Assembly: GCA_003248935.1 (NCBI GenBank)
Contig: QFQF01000017.1
Span: 1 to 64,000, forward strand
DNA: 64,000 nucleotides
Origin: Sphingobium sp.
Lineage (GTDB): Bacteria; Pseudomonadota; Alphaproteobacteria; Sphingomonadales; Sphingomonadaceae
Reading direction: 5' to 3'
The position numbers were made by a program, and so were the translations under genes. Shown here piece after piece: positions 52,916-61,436 of this stretch. The notes beneath the pieces are model-generated. The model had not been told where the DNA came from, did not search any database, and was given only the letters and a program-made list of their open reading frames with translations. Position 1 is the stretch's first letter; every line of letters begins with the position of its first letter.

Positions 52916-53817
52916 CAGGGCAGCGGCGGCGCCACGCGGTCGAGCCAGCGCAGCAGCGCGTCGGCCAGCGCGATGCGCCGGTCGGAAAAGCTGTGGTCGG
53001 TCGGCCAGACGCTGAGTTCGGCGGCCGTGCCCGCCGACTGCGCGTCCGCCGCAACCGTCCGCACCATCGGCGCAAGCCCCTTCTCCGCGCCGATCAGGAC
53101 CAGCGGCCGCTGACCATAGGCGATGACGCGCCGCCGCAGGTCGAACCGCGCGGTGTCGCCGGTCATCTCCCCGGTCAGCATGTCATAGGTCGCGCCGTTG
53201 AGCGGCGGCAGGTCGCCTGCCACCTCCGCCTTCCACGCCGCCTCCCCTTCCGGCGTCGACAGCTCGGCCGCCGTCTGCGCGGGATCCCACGGGTCGATCA
53301 GGAACAGCCCGGCGATGCGTGGATCGTCCGCCGCCGCATCCGCCGCCATGAAACCGCCCATCGAATGACCGGCAACGGCGACATAAGCGGGATCGATCCG
53401 GTATTTGGCGACCGTTGCCGGATCGCGCAGGAAGGCGAGCGCGGCATGGGCATCCTGCGCCGCATGGGTGAAGGAGAAGATGCCCGGGCTCCCCCACGAC
53501 CCGCGATAATGCAGGGTCAGCACGTTCCACCCGCCCCGCCGCGCCGCCTGCGCGAGATCGAGGTTCTGCTCGTTCCCCGGAAAGCCGTGGAGCAACAGCA
53601 AGGTGGGGTGCGGACCGCGCCCGGCGGCCGTGTACATGACCGCATTCATCGCCCCGTCGCCCGAGGGAATGACGAAAGCGCTGAGGCCGGGAGGGTTCGC
53701 CGCATCGGGCGCGCGATCGGCGATCACCGCCCGGTGAATCGCCGGCTCTTTCGCCTGTGCCTGCGGCACGAGCGTTGCCATCATCAATCCCATGAGCAGC
53801 ATGATCCGCATCGACAT
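52915..53817 (-). CDS. exported alpha/beta hydrolase
   Basis: The protein is 300 residues with a signal peptide (MRIMLLMGLMMATLVPQAQA). The fold begins TLLLLHGFPGNEQNLDLAQAARRGGWNVLTLHYRGSWGSPG. The nucleophile is Ser152 in VAVAGHSMGGFMAAD. The acid lies in LFLIDPWDPA or its neighbourhood, and the catalytic His is in WPTDHSFSDRR. The family is dienelactone hydrolase/prolyl-oligopeptidase-like. The substrate is unknown. Its stop overlaps the tdk start, and the rbfA stop lies about 120 bases upstream. Confidence 0.87.
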   Translation of the reverse strand: MSMRIMLLMGLMMATLVPQAQAKEPAIHRAVIADRAPDAANPPGLSAFVIPSGDGAMNAVMYTAAGRGPHPTLLLLHGFPGNEQNLDLAQAARRGGWNVLTLHYRGSWGSPGIFSFTHAAQDAHAALAFLRDPATVAKYRIDPAYVAVAGHSMGGFMAADAAADDPRIAGLFLIDPWDPAQTAAELSTPEGEAAWKAEVAGDLPPLNGATYDMLTGEMTGDTARFDLRRRVIAYGQRPLVLIGAEKGLAPMVRTVAADAQSAGTAAELSVWPTDHSFSDRRIALADALLRWLDRVAPPLP

Positions 53818-53934
53818 CGTCCCTTGTCCTGTTCCCTCAGGCAGGAGACGTCGTTAGCGAAATCGCACCGTCCATGTCGACGCACATTTCGCGTGTCCGC
53901 GCCGACGTGCGACGCAGGCCACAGGGGCCAACCC

Positions 53935-54330
53935 TCAGTCGTCGTCCTTCAGGTCGCGGGCGACGTGCGGATCGTTCAGCAGCCGGTCGATGTGGCTGCC
54001 CTCGTCGAAGCTCTCGTCGGCGATGAACTTCAGCTTCGCTGCGTATTTCAGCTTCACCCGATGGGCAACCTCGCGCTGGAGGAAGGCCGTGTTGGTGCGC
54101 AGCGCCTTCAGCACCGCGTCCTCGTCCTTGCCCAGCAGCGGCTTCACGAAGACGGTCGCGTGGCGCAGGTCCGGCGACATGCGCACTTCCGTCACGCTGA
54201 CCATATGGCTGGCCAGCGTGTCGTCATGCACGTCGCCGCGCATGAGGATATCGGACAGCACATGGCGCACCTGCTCGCCGACGCGCAGCAGACGGACGGA
54301 TGGTTCCGACGGCTGATCCCTTTGCGACAT
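53935..54330 (-). CDS. rbfA: ribosome-binding factor A
   Basis: The product is 131 residues. The KH-type domain is VRLLRVGEQVRHVLSDILMRGDVHDDTLASHMVSVTEVRMSPDLRHATVFVKPLLG, followed by AHRVKLKYAAKLKFIADESFDEGSHIDRLL. RbfA helps mature the 30S subunit at helix 1 of 16S rRNA. ATG 54330 starts the conserved part. It follows infB after 51 bases that contain a palindrome. Confidence 0.96.
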   Translation of the reverse strand: MSQRDQPSEPSVRLLRVGEQVRHVLSDILMRGDVHDDTLASHMVSVTEVRMSPDLRHATVFVKPLLGKDEDAVLKALRTNTAFLQREVAHRVKLKYAAKLKFIADESFDEGSHIDRLLNDPHVARDLKDDD

Positions 54331-54343
54331 CGCGTTTCCCTTC

Positions 54344-54371
54344 CCGTGTCCCCGCCTGCGCGGGGACACGG
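54344..54371. repeat. perfect palindrome between infB and rbfA
   Basis: CCGTGTCCCCG (54344-54354) and CGGGGACACGG (54361-54371) are perfect inverted arms around CCTGCG, lying entirely in the short infB-rbfA gap. It has no following T-run, so it is a repeat or mRNA-stability element inside an operon more than a terminator. Confidence 0.7.
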
Positions 54372-54381
54372 AACCTCCAGA

Positions 54382-56934
54382 TTACAGCGTGCGCTGCCGT
54401 TCCTCGACCTCGAACAGCTCGAGCGTGTCGCCCGGCTTGATGTCGTTCGTGTCCTGAAGCACGGCGCCGCACTCGGTGCCCGCGCGGACTTCCGACACGT
54501 CGTCCTTGAACCGGCGCAGCGACGCGATGGTCGTGCGCGACACGATGACGTCGTCGCGCGTGAGGCGCGCGTTGAGCCCCTTGCGGATGATGCCGTCGAG
54601 GACGAGCAGACCGGCGGCCTTGTCCTTCTTGCCGGCCGGGAAGACCTGCAGGATTTCGGCGCGGCCGACGATGGTCTCGATGCGTTCCGGCGCCAGCTGG
54701 CCGGCCATCTCGCCCTTCACTTCCTCGATGAGGTCGTAAATGACGTCGTAGTAGCGCAGCGACACCTTGTCGCGCTCCGCCAGGACACGCGCCTTGGCAT
54801 TGGGACGCACGTTGAAGCCGATCAGCGGCGCCCGCGATGCGGCCGCAAGGGTCACGTCGGACTCGGTGATCGCGCCCACGCCCGAATGCAGCACGCGGAC
54901 CTTGATCTCGTCGGTCGAGATGCGGTTCAGCGAACTGACGATGGCCTCGACGGACCCCTGCACGTCACCCTTCACCACCACCGGATATTCGATGACCGTG
55001 GTGTTGAGGGCCGAGAACATATGCTCGAAGCTGGTCGGCGCGGCGGTCGTGCGCTTCTTGGTGGCCAGGTCGGCGCGATAGGCGGCGACCTCGCGGGCAC
55101 GCGCCTCGTTCTCGACGACCGAAAGCTGGTCGCCGGCCAGCGGCACGCCGGACAGGCCCAGCACCTCGACCGGGGTCGAGGGCCCTGCTTCCTTGACGTT
55201 CTTGCCCTTGTCGTCGACCATCGCGCGGACCTTGCCGCTCTCCTGACCGACCACGAAGGTATCGCCGACCTTCAGCGTGCCACGGCGGACGAGAACGGTC
55301 GCGACCGGGCCACGGCCCTTGTCCAGCTTCGCCTCGATCACATTGCCCTCGGCCGCGCGATCCGGATTGGCCGACAGTTCCAGCAGTTCGGCCTGCAGCA
55401 GGATCTTCTCGATCAGTTCGTCGAGACCGGTCTTCTTGAGCGCGGACACCTGCACGTCCTGCACGTCGCCGCCCATGTCCTCGACCACGACCTCCTCGCT
55501 CAGCAGGCGCTCGCGGATACGCTGCGGGTTCGCCTCCGGCTTGTCGACCTTGTTGATCGCCACGATCATCGGCACGCCGGCCGCCTTGGTGTGGTTGATC
55601 GCCTCGATCGTCTGCGGCATCAGCCCGTCGTCGGCCGCCACCACCAGGATGACGATGTCGGTGACGTTGGCGCCGCGCGCCCGCATCTCCGTGAACGCCT
55701 CGTGGCCCGGGGTGTCGAGGAAGGTGATGATCTCACCGCCCTTGGTCTTCACCTGATAGGCGCCGATATGCTGGGTGATGCCTCCGGCCTCGCCGCGCAC
55801 CACGTCGGTGCCGCGCAGCGCGTCCAGCAGGCTGGTCTTGCCGTGGTCGACATGGCCCATGATGGTGACGACCGGCGGACGCGACTTCAGCGTCTCGACC
55901 GCATCGGCCTCGCCCTCGATGCCCTGCTCGATGTCGGATTCCGACACGCGCTGGATGCGGTGGCCGAATTCCTCGACCAGCAGTTCGGCAGTATCCTGGT
56001 CGATCACGTCGTTGATCGTGACCGGCGTGCCCATCTTGAACAGCGCCTTCACCAGGTCCGCGCCCTTCTCGGCCATGCGGTTGGCGAGTTCGCCGATCGT
56101 GATCGTCTCGGGAACGACAACGTCACGGACCTGCTTTTCACGCGGCATCTGGCGGCCGCTCATATGCGAACGCCGTTCCTTCTCGCGGGCACGCTTCAGC
56201 GCGGCGAGGCTGCGGGCGCGGGCACTGTCGTCATCGGCCAGCGCGCGGTTGACGGTCAGCTTGCCGGACTGGCGGCGGTCGTCCGTGCCACGCTTTGCGC
56301 GGTCGGGCTTGGCCGGTTCCGGACGCTTGACGGGGGTGACCGGTGTGAAGCGCCGGGGCGGCGGCACGGCACCCGAACGGGTCTCTGTCGCCGCCTCCGC
56401 GGGCTTCTCCTCGACCGGAGCGGCGGGCGCCTGCTCCGCCTCCGGCTGCGCTTCCACGACGGGGGCTTCCGCCGTGATCACGGCCTCCGCCTCGGCCTTG
56501 CGGTTTTCCTCGGCGCGGCGCTTCTCTTCCTCACTCGCGGCCTGCCGCTCGGCGTCCTCGCGGCGGCGCGCTTCCTCCAGCGCGGCCATGCGGGCTTCCT
56601 CTGCTTCCCTCAGCAGCTTGGCTTGCATTTCCTGACGCGACAGCAGGCTCGGCTGCTGCGCGGGACGGGGCGGCGGTGCCACCGGGGCCGGGCGCGGAGC
56701 GGGTGCCGCCGCGGCGGGCGGCGGGGCAGCGACGGGCGCAGGCGCGGGCGCGGGTGCCGCTTCGGCCCCTGCCTCGCCCGGCTTGCCCAGGACGCGGCGC
56801 CGCTTCACCTCCACCACGACCGTGTTCTTGCGGCCGTGGCTGAAGCTCTGCTGCACCTGGCCAGCCTCGACCGTCCGCTTGATGCCCAGCGGCTTGCGGC
56901 CCAGAACCGGCTTGTCTTCCTTGCTGTCACTCAT
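54382..56934 (-). CDS. infB: translation initiation factor IF-2
   Basis: This 850-residue GTPase places initiator tRNA on the 30S subunit. A Pro/Ala/Glu-rich N-terminus (to about 260) contains a coiled coil with long runs of EEARRREDAERQAASEEE. The G domain begins near 355: VVTIMGHVDHGKTS (G1), DTPGHE (G3) and NKVD (G4). EF-Tu-like domain 2, helical domain 3 (LSGVPLAGDQLSVVENEARAREVA) and C2 (VPGGK-like FPAGKKDKAAGLLVLDG) follow. It lies between ylxR and rbfA, the standard order. Confidence 0.98.
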   Translation of the reverse strand: MSDSKEDKPVLGRKPLGIKRTVEAGQVQQSFSHGRKNTVVVEVKRRRVLGKPGEAGAEAAPAPAPAPVAAPPPAAAAPAPRPAPVAPPPRPAQQPSLLSRQEMQAKLLREAEEARMAALEEARRREDAERQAASEEEKRRAEENRKAEAEAVITAEAPVVEAQPEAEQAPAAPVEEKPAEAATETRSGAVPPPRRFTPVTPVKRPEPAKPDRAKRGTDDRRQSGKLTVNRALADDDSARARSLAALKRAREKERRSHMSGRQMPREKQVRDVVVPETITIGELANRMAEKGADLVKALFKMGTPVTINDVIDQDTAELLVEEFGHRIQRVSESDIEQGIEGEADAVETLKSRPPVVTIMGHVDHGKTSLLDALRGTDVVRGEAGGITQHIGAYQVKTKGGEIITFLDTPGHEAFTEMRARGANVTDIVILVVAADDGLMPQTIEAINHTKAAGVPMIVAINKVDKPEANPQRIRERLLSEEVVVEDMGGDVQDVQVSALKKTGLDELIEKILLQAELLELSANPDRAAEGNVIEAKLDKGRGPVATVLVRRGTLKVGDTFVVGQESGKVRAMVDDKGKNVKEAGPSTPVEVLGLSGVPLAGDQLSVVENEARAREVAAYRADLATKKRTTAAPTSFEHMFSALNTTVIEYPVVVKGDVQGSVEAIVSSLNRISTDEIKVRVLHSGVGAITESDVTLAAASRAPLIGFNVRPNAKARVLAERDKVSLRYYDVIYDLIEEVKGEMAGQLAPERIETIVGRAEILQVFPAGKKDKAAGLLVLDGIIRKGLNARLTRDDVIVSRTTIASLRRFKDDVSEVRAGTECGAVLQDTNDIKPGDTLELFEVEERQRTL

Positions 56935-56999
56935 CGACTGAACTTAACCCTTCATTATGCACGCGGGCGCGCGGCGAACCCTGGCCGCGGCCGAGACCT

Positions 57000-57710
57000 T
57001 CATTCCTGATCGGCTGCGACACCCCCGCCGGCGCCGACTCCTTCCGCATGGGAAGCAGCAGCACGCGAAGGCGCCCCATTAGCGCATCCGAGATAGCTTT
57101 GCCAGCGGCCAAGGTCCGCCTGCAAACGATCGGCCGCCCGATGATCGGTGACGGCGATATGGACGACATTGTCGCGCCCCATCGCCCTAGATAGGGCGTC
57201 GCGCGCCACAGGCAAGACGATGCCCGCCAGATCGCTGCCTTCCGCCTCCTGACCGACGCGCAGCGCCTGATCGAGCTTGCGGCTGCCGTCGGGCCGCGCG
57301 TCGGCGGCGTGGAGCAGCAACGCCACCTCCCCGCGCCGCGCCGCGACATCGATCTTTTCCGATCCGGTGAGCAGCATCGAGGCACGCGCCTCCAGCCCCA
57401 GCCGGTCGAGCAGCGCCTGTTGCAGGGCCGCGTCGATCCGTTCGGGCAGGTCGGCCGGAATATCGATGCCGGATGTCTTGCCGCCGGGATCCTTACCCGA
57501 ATCCTTGAACGCACGCGCCAGCGCCCCGCGCAGCTTGCCGCCCGCCAGCGCCTTCTCCAGTTCCGCGCGCGATACGCCGATCCACGCGCCCCGCCCCGGC
57601 GCCTTCGCGCGCACGTCCGGCGCGATCTGGCCGTCGGGGCCGAGCGCCAGACGGATCAGCACGGCGGGATCGGCACGATCCCCCGACAATATGCAGCGAC
57701 GTTCGGTCAC
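57000..57710 (-). CDS. ylxR: YlxR/DUF448 RNA-binding protein fused to an L7Ae-like domain
   Basis: The protein is 236 residues. The DUF448 domain at the start (TERRCILSGDRADPAVLIRLALGPDGQIAPDVRAKAPGRGAWIGVSRAELEKAL) is the YlxR fold. The middle and C-terminal part (GLEARASMLLTGSEKIDVAARRGEVALLLHAADARPDGSRKLDQALR) resembles ribosomal L7Ae proteins. The start is GTG 57710, the only possibility before an in-frame stop, and it follows a run of nine G on the coding strand. The order nusA-ylxR-infB is conserved. Confidence 0.9.
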   Translation of the reverse strand: MTERRCILSGDRADPAVLIRLALGPDGQIAPDVRAKAPGRGAWIGVSRAELEKALAGGKLRGALARAFKDSGKDPGGKTSGIDIPADLPERIDAALQQALLDRLGLEARASMLLTGSEKIDVAARRGEVALLLHAADARPDGSRKLDQALRVGQEAEGSDLAGIVLPVARDALSRAMGRDNVVHIAVTDHRAADRLQADLGRWQSYLGCANGAPSRAAASHAEGVGAGGGVAADQE

Positions 57711-57773
57711 AGGCCCCCCCCCTCAGGGAGAGGAGCCCCGATCCCGTACCGGCCTTCGTTCAGTCCCGGCGTG

Positions 57774-59411
57774 TCATTGGGAGGTTTCCGCGGCATCGGC
57801 GTCCTCCCCGGCTTCAGGCCCAGCTTCAGGTGCAACCTCGACGGCCGCATCCTCGTCCGCGAACCAGTGGGCGCGCGCGGCCATGATGATCTCGTTGCCC
57901 TGCTCGTCGCTCAGGCCATATTCGGCCAGGATGCCGCCCTTGTCTTCCTGCGCGTCGCGGCGACGGCGCTGGTCGATGCGCTTCTTCTGCACCAGCTCGT
58001 CGGTGGCAAGGTCGGCGAGGTCGTCGAGCGTCTTGATGCCCGCCTTGCCCAGCGTGACCAGCATCGCCTCGGTCAGGTGCGGCATGTCGGCCAGGTCGTC
58101 CTCGACGCCCAGCGAACGGCGCTCCTCGCGGGCGGCCGCCTCGCGCCGGTCCAGCGCCTCGAGTGCGCGGCTCTGCAGCTCCTCGGCCAGCTCGTCGTCG
58201 AAGCCCTCGATCGCGGCAAGCTCGTCCAGGCCGACATAGGCGACCTCTTCCAGCTCGCCGAAGCCCTCGGCGACCAGCAGCTGCGACAGCGTCTCGTCGA
58301 CGTCCAGCTCGTTCTGGAACATCTCGGACCGCTGCACGAATTCCTTCTGGCGCTTCTCGCTGGCGTCCGCCTCGGTCATGATATCGATGGCGGAGCCGGT
58401 CAGCTGGCTGGCGAGGCGGACGTTCTGGCCGCGGCGGCCAATCGCCAGCGACAGCTGGTCGTCGGGCACCACCACCTCGATCCGGCTCTCGTCCTCGTCG
58501 ATGACGACGCGGCTGACGGTCGCGGGCTGAAGGGCGTTGACGACGAAGGTCGCCGTGTCCTCGGACCAGGGGATGATGTCGATCTTCTCGCCCTGCATCT
58601 CCTGCACGACGGCCTGCACGCGGCTGCCCTTCATGCCGACGCACGCGCCGACGGGGTCGATGCTGCCGTCACGGCTGATGACGCCAATCTTCGCGCGGCT
58701 GCCCGGGTCGCGGGCGGCGGCCTTGATCTCGATGATGCCGTCGTAGATTTCCGGCACTTCCTGCGCGAACAGCTTCTTCATGAACTCGGGATGCGCGCGG
58801 GACAGGAAAATCTGCGGCCCGCGGTTCTCGCGGCGGACATTGAGGATGATCGAGCGGATGCGGTCGCCGACGCGGACGACCTCGCGCGGGATCTGCTGGT
58901 CGCGGCGGATGACGCCCTCGGCTCGGCCCAGGTTGACGACGACGTGGCCGAACTCGACCGACTTGACGACGCCGGTGATGATCTCGCCGACGCGGTCCTT
59001 GAACTCCTCGTGCTGGCGCTCGCGCTCGGCATCGCGGACCTTCTGGAAGATCACCTGCTTGGCCGACTGGGCGTCGATGCGGCCCAGGTCGATCGGCGGC
59101 AGCGGGTCGACGATGAAGTCGCCGATCGCCGCGTCCTTCTGGAGCTTCGCGGCCTGCTTCAGGTCGACCTGCTTGAAATAGTCGTCGACGGCCTCGACCA
59201 CCTCGACGACGCGCCACAGGCGCAGGTCGCCGGTTTCCGGGTCCAGCTTCGCACGGATGTCGTTCTCCGCGCCGTAGCGGGCACGCGCGGCGCGCTGGAT
59301 CGCGTCCTCCATCGCCTCGATGACGATGGCCTTGTCGATCATCTTCTCGCTGGCGACGGAATTCGCGATCGCGAGCAGCTCGGCCTTGTTGGCGGAAATG
59401 GCGTTGGCCAT
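57774..59411 (-). CDS. nusA: transcription termination/antitermination factor NusA
   Basis: The protein is 545 residues. The N-terminal RNAP-binding domain is KAELLAIANSVASEKMIDKAIVIEAMEDAIQRAARARYG. An S1 domain follows (VGEIITGVVKSVEFGHVVVNLGRAEGVI), then two KH domains (REEVPEIYDG-like segment, VGACVGMKGSRVQAVVQEMQGEKIDIIPW and LSLAIGRRGQNVRLASQL). The C-terminal acidic repeats end in an Ala/Glu/Asp tail. It directly follows rimP. Confidence 0.97.
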   Translation of the reverse strand: MANAISANKAELLAIANSVASEKMIDKAIVIEAMEDAIQRAARARYGAENDIRAKLDPETGDLRLWRVVEVVEAVDDYFKQVDLKQAAKLQKDAAIGDFIVDPLPPIDLGRIDAQSAKQVIFQKVRDAERERQHEEFKDRVGEIITGVVKSVEFGHVVVNLGRAEGVIRRDQQIPREVVRVGDRIRSIILNVRRENRGPQIFLSRAHPEFMKKLFAQEVPEIYDGIIEIKAAARDPGSRAKIGVISRDGSIDPVGACVGMKGSRVQAVVQEMQGEKIDIIPWSEDTATFVVNALQPATVSRVVIDEDESRIEVVVPDDQLSLAIGRRGQNVRLASQLTGSAIDIMTEADASEKRQKEFVQRSEMFQNELDVDETLSQLLVAEGFGELEEVAYVGLDELAAIEGFDDELAEELQSRALEALDRREAAAREERRSLGVEDDLADMPHLTEAMLVTLGKAGIKTLDDLADLATDELVQKKRIDQRRRRDAQEDKGGILAEYGLSDEQGNEIIMAARAHWFADEDAAVEVAPEAGPEAGEDADAAETSQ

Positions 59412-59422
59412 CGTTGGAACCC

Positions 59423-59947
59423 TTATCCTTCCGTTTCGATCTCGTCCGCCCCCTCCGAGGAGAGCGGCATGGTAGCAGAAATGAGCGCGTCGGTCAGCAC
59501 CAGCTTGGCCGTCAGCATCAGGTCGAAGGGGATGGCGACCGCCCCCGCCTTCGCGTCGGTGACGCGGATGGTCTCGCCGTCGAGGCCGTCGAGCATGCCC
59601 TTGAACGTCTTGCGTGCCTCGACCGGGGCGCTGGTGGTGATCCGCACCTCATGCCCCGCCCAGTCGGTAAAGTCGTGGAGGCGGGTCAGCGGCCGGTCGA
59701 TGCCGGGCGAGCTCACCTCCAGGCGATAGGCCTCCTCGATCGGGTCGATCTCGTCCAGCACGTCGGACAGGCGGCGGGAAATCTTCGCGCAATCCTCGAT
59801 CACCAGTTGCCGGGTGTCGCGGCGCTCAGCCATCACCTGCAACGTATAGTCCTCACCCGACCCGAAGAGTTTGATGCGCACGAGATCGAAGCCGAGGGCG
59901 TTCACCTCCGGTTCGATGATCTGCGTCAGTGCGGCGATATCCGCCAT
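59423..59947 (-). CDS. rimP: ribosome maturation factor RimP
   Basis: The product is 174 residues. It begins IAALTQIIEPEVNALGFDLVRIKLFGSGEDYTLQVMAERRDTRQLVIEDCAKISRRLSDVLDEIDPIEEAYRLEVSSPGIDRPLTRLHDF, the RimP fold, then has an SH3-like C-domain. It assists 30S assembly. It is the first gene of the rimP-nusA-ylxR-infB-rbfA series. The promoter region upstream contains a tandem 15-mer. Confidence 0.96.
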   Translation of the reverse strand: MADIAALTQIIEPEVNALGFDLVRIKLFGSGEDYTLQVMAERRDTRQLVIEDCAKISRRLSDVLDEIDPIEEAYRLEVSSPGIDRPLTRLHDFTDWAGHEVRITTSAPVEARKTFKGMLDGLDGETIRVTDAKAGAVAIPFDLMLTAKLVLTDALISATMPLSSEGADEIETEG

Positions 59948-60090
59948 CTATACTCCACGGTCCGGCAAGGTCTTGCCAACAAGGTCCATACGTAACTTCG
60001 CTGCCGCCGGCCCCTTGCGGCGCCGACCCCGACATGTGTGACGATGTAAGGAAGCACGGGCGATATAGGCGCGATGCAATCCGCCTGCAA

Positions 60091-60135
60091 CATTATTCGT
60101 TCCCGTATTATTCGGGCCCGTATTATTCGGGCCTG
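60091..60135. repeat. tandem 15-mer (three copies) upstream of rimP
   Basis: CATTATTCGTTCCCG, TATTATTCGGGCCCG and TATTATTCGGGCCTG follow one another at an exact 15-base period. Across the junctions, CCCG-TATTATT-CGGG forms two identical small palindromes (60102-60116 and 60117-60131). It is the AT-richest part of the 316-base divergent region between rimP and the sugar dehydrogenase gene. I see no gene in that region. Confidence 0.7.
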
Positions 60136-60263
60136 TGCATTGCTCCGGTATCGCTCCCGCCTGCGCAAGACGGGTTCCGGCCGCCCGGAAAAGACGATAG
60201 CCATGGCGGAAGCCCTGATATCATAGTCTTGTATCACAGTCCTGTGCATGGAGAGATCAAACG

Positions 60264-61415
60264 ATGCCACGCCTGCCGCTCGCCGCCTCCCTGTCCATCG
60301 CCGCCCCCCTGTCGCTCGCGCTGCTCGCCTGCTCGGGCGGTGGCGCCAACGGTCAGGAAACGGCCACCGCCGCGCGCCCGTTCAAGGTGGCGACGGTCGC
60401 CGACTTCGATGCGCCGTGGGCCACCACCTTCCTGCCGGACGGGCGCATGCTGGTGACGGAAAAGGCGGGCGAGCTTCTGCTCTTCGATCCGAAGAACGGC
60501 ACCAAGATTCCCGTGTCGGGCGTGCCGAAGGTCGACAGCGCCGGTCAGGGCGCCCTGATGGACGTGGTGCTGCACCCGGCGTTCAAGGACAACGGCATCG
60601 TCTACCTCAGCTGGTCGGAGGCTGGCGACGGCGGCAAAGGCGTCGCGCTGGGCAGCGGCCGGTTCGTACAGGCGAGCGACGGCAACGCGACGCTCCAGAA
60701 TTTCCGCACGATCTTTCGCGGCGATCCGAAGGTGGACGGCAACGGCCATTATTCCGGCCGCATCGCCTTCTCGCCGGACGGCCGGTATCTGTTCTTCACC
60801 AACGGCGAACGGCAGAAATTCGATCCGGCGCAGGACCCCAAATCGACGCTGGGCAAGGTGCTGCGCCTCAATCTCGACGGAACGCCTGCCGCCGGCAATC
60901 CGCTCGCCGCGAAGGGCTTCCATCCCGCGATCTGGTCCTATGGCCACCGCAACCTGCTCGGCCTCGCCTTCGACGGCGACGGGCGGTTGTGGGAGCAGGA
61001 GATGGGGCCGCAGGGCGGCGACGAGGTCAACTTGATCAAGCCCGGCCTCAATTACGGCTGGCCCCGGGCGTCCAACGGCAGCCATTATGACGGGCGGGAC
61101 ATTCCCGATCACAAGCCGGGCGACGGCTATGAGGCGCCGAAGGTCTGGTGGAACCCGTCCATCTCCCCCGGCGGCCTCATCTGGTACAGCGGCGCCATGT
61201 TCCCGCAATGGAAAGGCTCGCTGTTCCTGGGCGGCCTGTCCAGCCAGTCGCTGATCCGCGTGTCACTCAACGGCGAGACCGCGGCGAAGGCGGACCAGTG
61301 GGACATGGGCGCACGCATCCGGGAGGTCGAGCAAGGCCCCGACGGCGCGCTCTGGCTGCTGGAGGACGGCGAAGGCAGCTCGCAGGGGCGCCTGCTGAAA
61401 CTCACGCCCGCCTGA
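60264..61415 (+). CDS. PQQ-dependent aldose sugar dehydrogenase (lipoprotein)
   Basis: The protein is 383 residues. A lipoprotein signal ends in LLACSGGG. A six-bladed propeller follows: DFDAPWATTFLPDGRMLVTEKAGELLLFD, GQGALMDVVLHPAFKDNGIVYLSWSE, GGNGHYSGR-like DGNGHYSGRIAFSPDGRYLFFTNGER, SYGHRNLLGLAFDGDGRLWEQEMGPQGGDEVNLIKPGLNYGWPRAS and MFPQWKGSLFLGGLSSQSLIRVSL. GHRN and EMGPQGGDEVN are hallmarks of the soluble aldose sugar dehydrogenase family. It probably oxidises sugars in the periplasm. GGAGA precedes ATG 60264. Confidence 0.92.
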   Translation: MPRLPLAASLSIAAPLSLALLACSGGGANGQETATAARPFKVATVADFDAPWATTFLPDGRMLVTEKAGELLLFDPKNGTKIPVSGVPKVDSAGQGALMDVVLHPAFKDNGIVYLSWSEAGDGGKGVALGSGRFVQASDGNATLQNFRTIFRGDPKVDGNGHYSGRIAFSPDGRYLFFTNGERQKFDPAQDPKSTLGKVLRLNLDGTPAAGNPLAAKGFHPAIWSYGHRNLLGLAFDGDGRLWEQEMGPQGGDEVNLIKPGLNYGWPRASNGSHYDGRDIPDHKPGDGYEAPKVWWNPSISPGGLIWYSGAMFPQWKGSLFLGGLSSQSLIRVSLNGETAAKADQWDMGARIREVEQGPDGALWLLEDGEGSSQGRLLKLTPA

Positions 61416-61436
61416 TCCCTGGGGCGGCTTAGCCCC

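Noticed and set aside
52993..57009. A 1338-codon open frame on the plus strand
   Set aside because: It runs antisense to the hydrolase, rbfA, infB and their neighbours, is very rich in Arg/His/Asp, and has no domain. It is a by-product of high GC and codon bias in those minus-strand genes.
60091..60135. CRISPR array
   Set aside because: The units are contiguous 15-mers with no spacers, and no cas genes are in the window.
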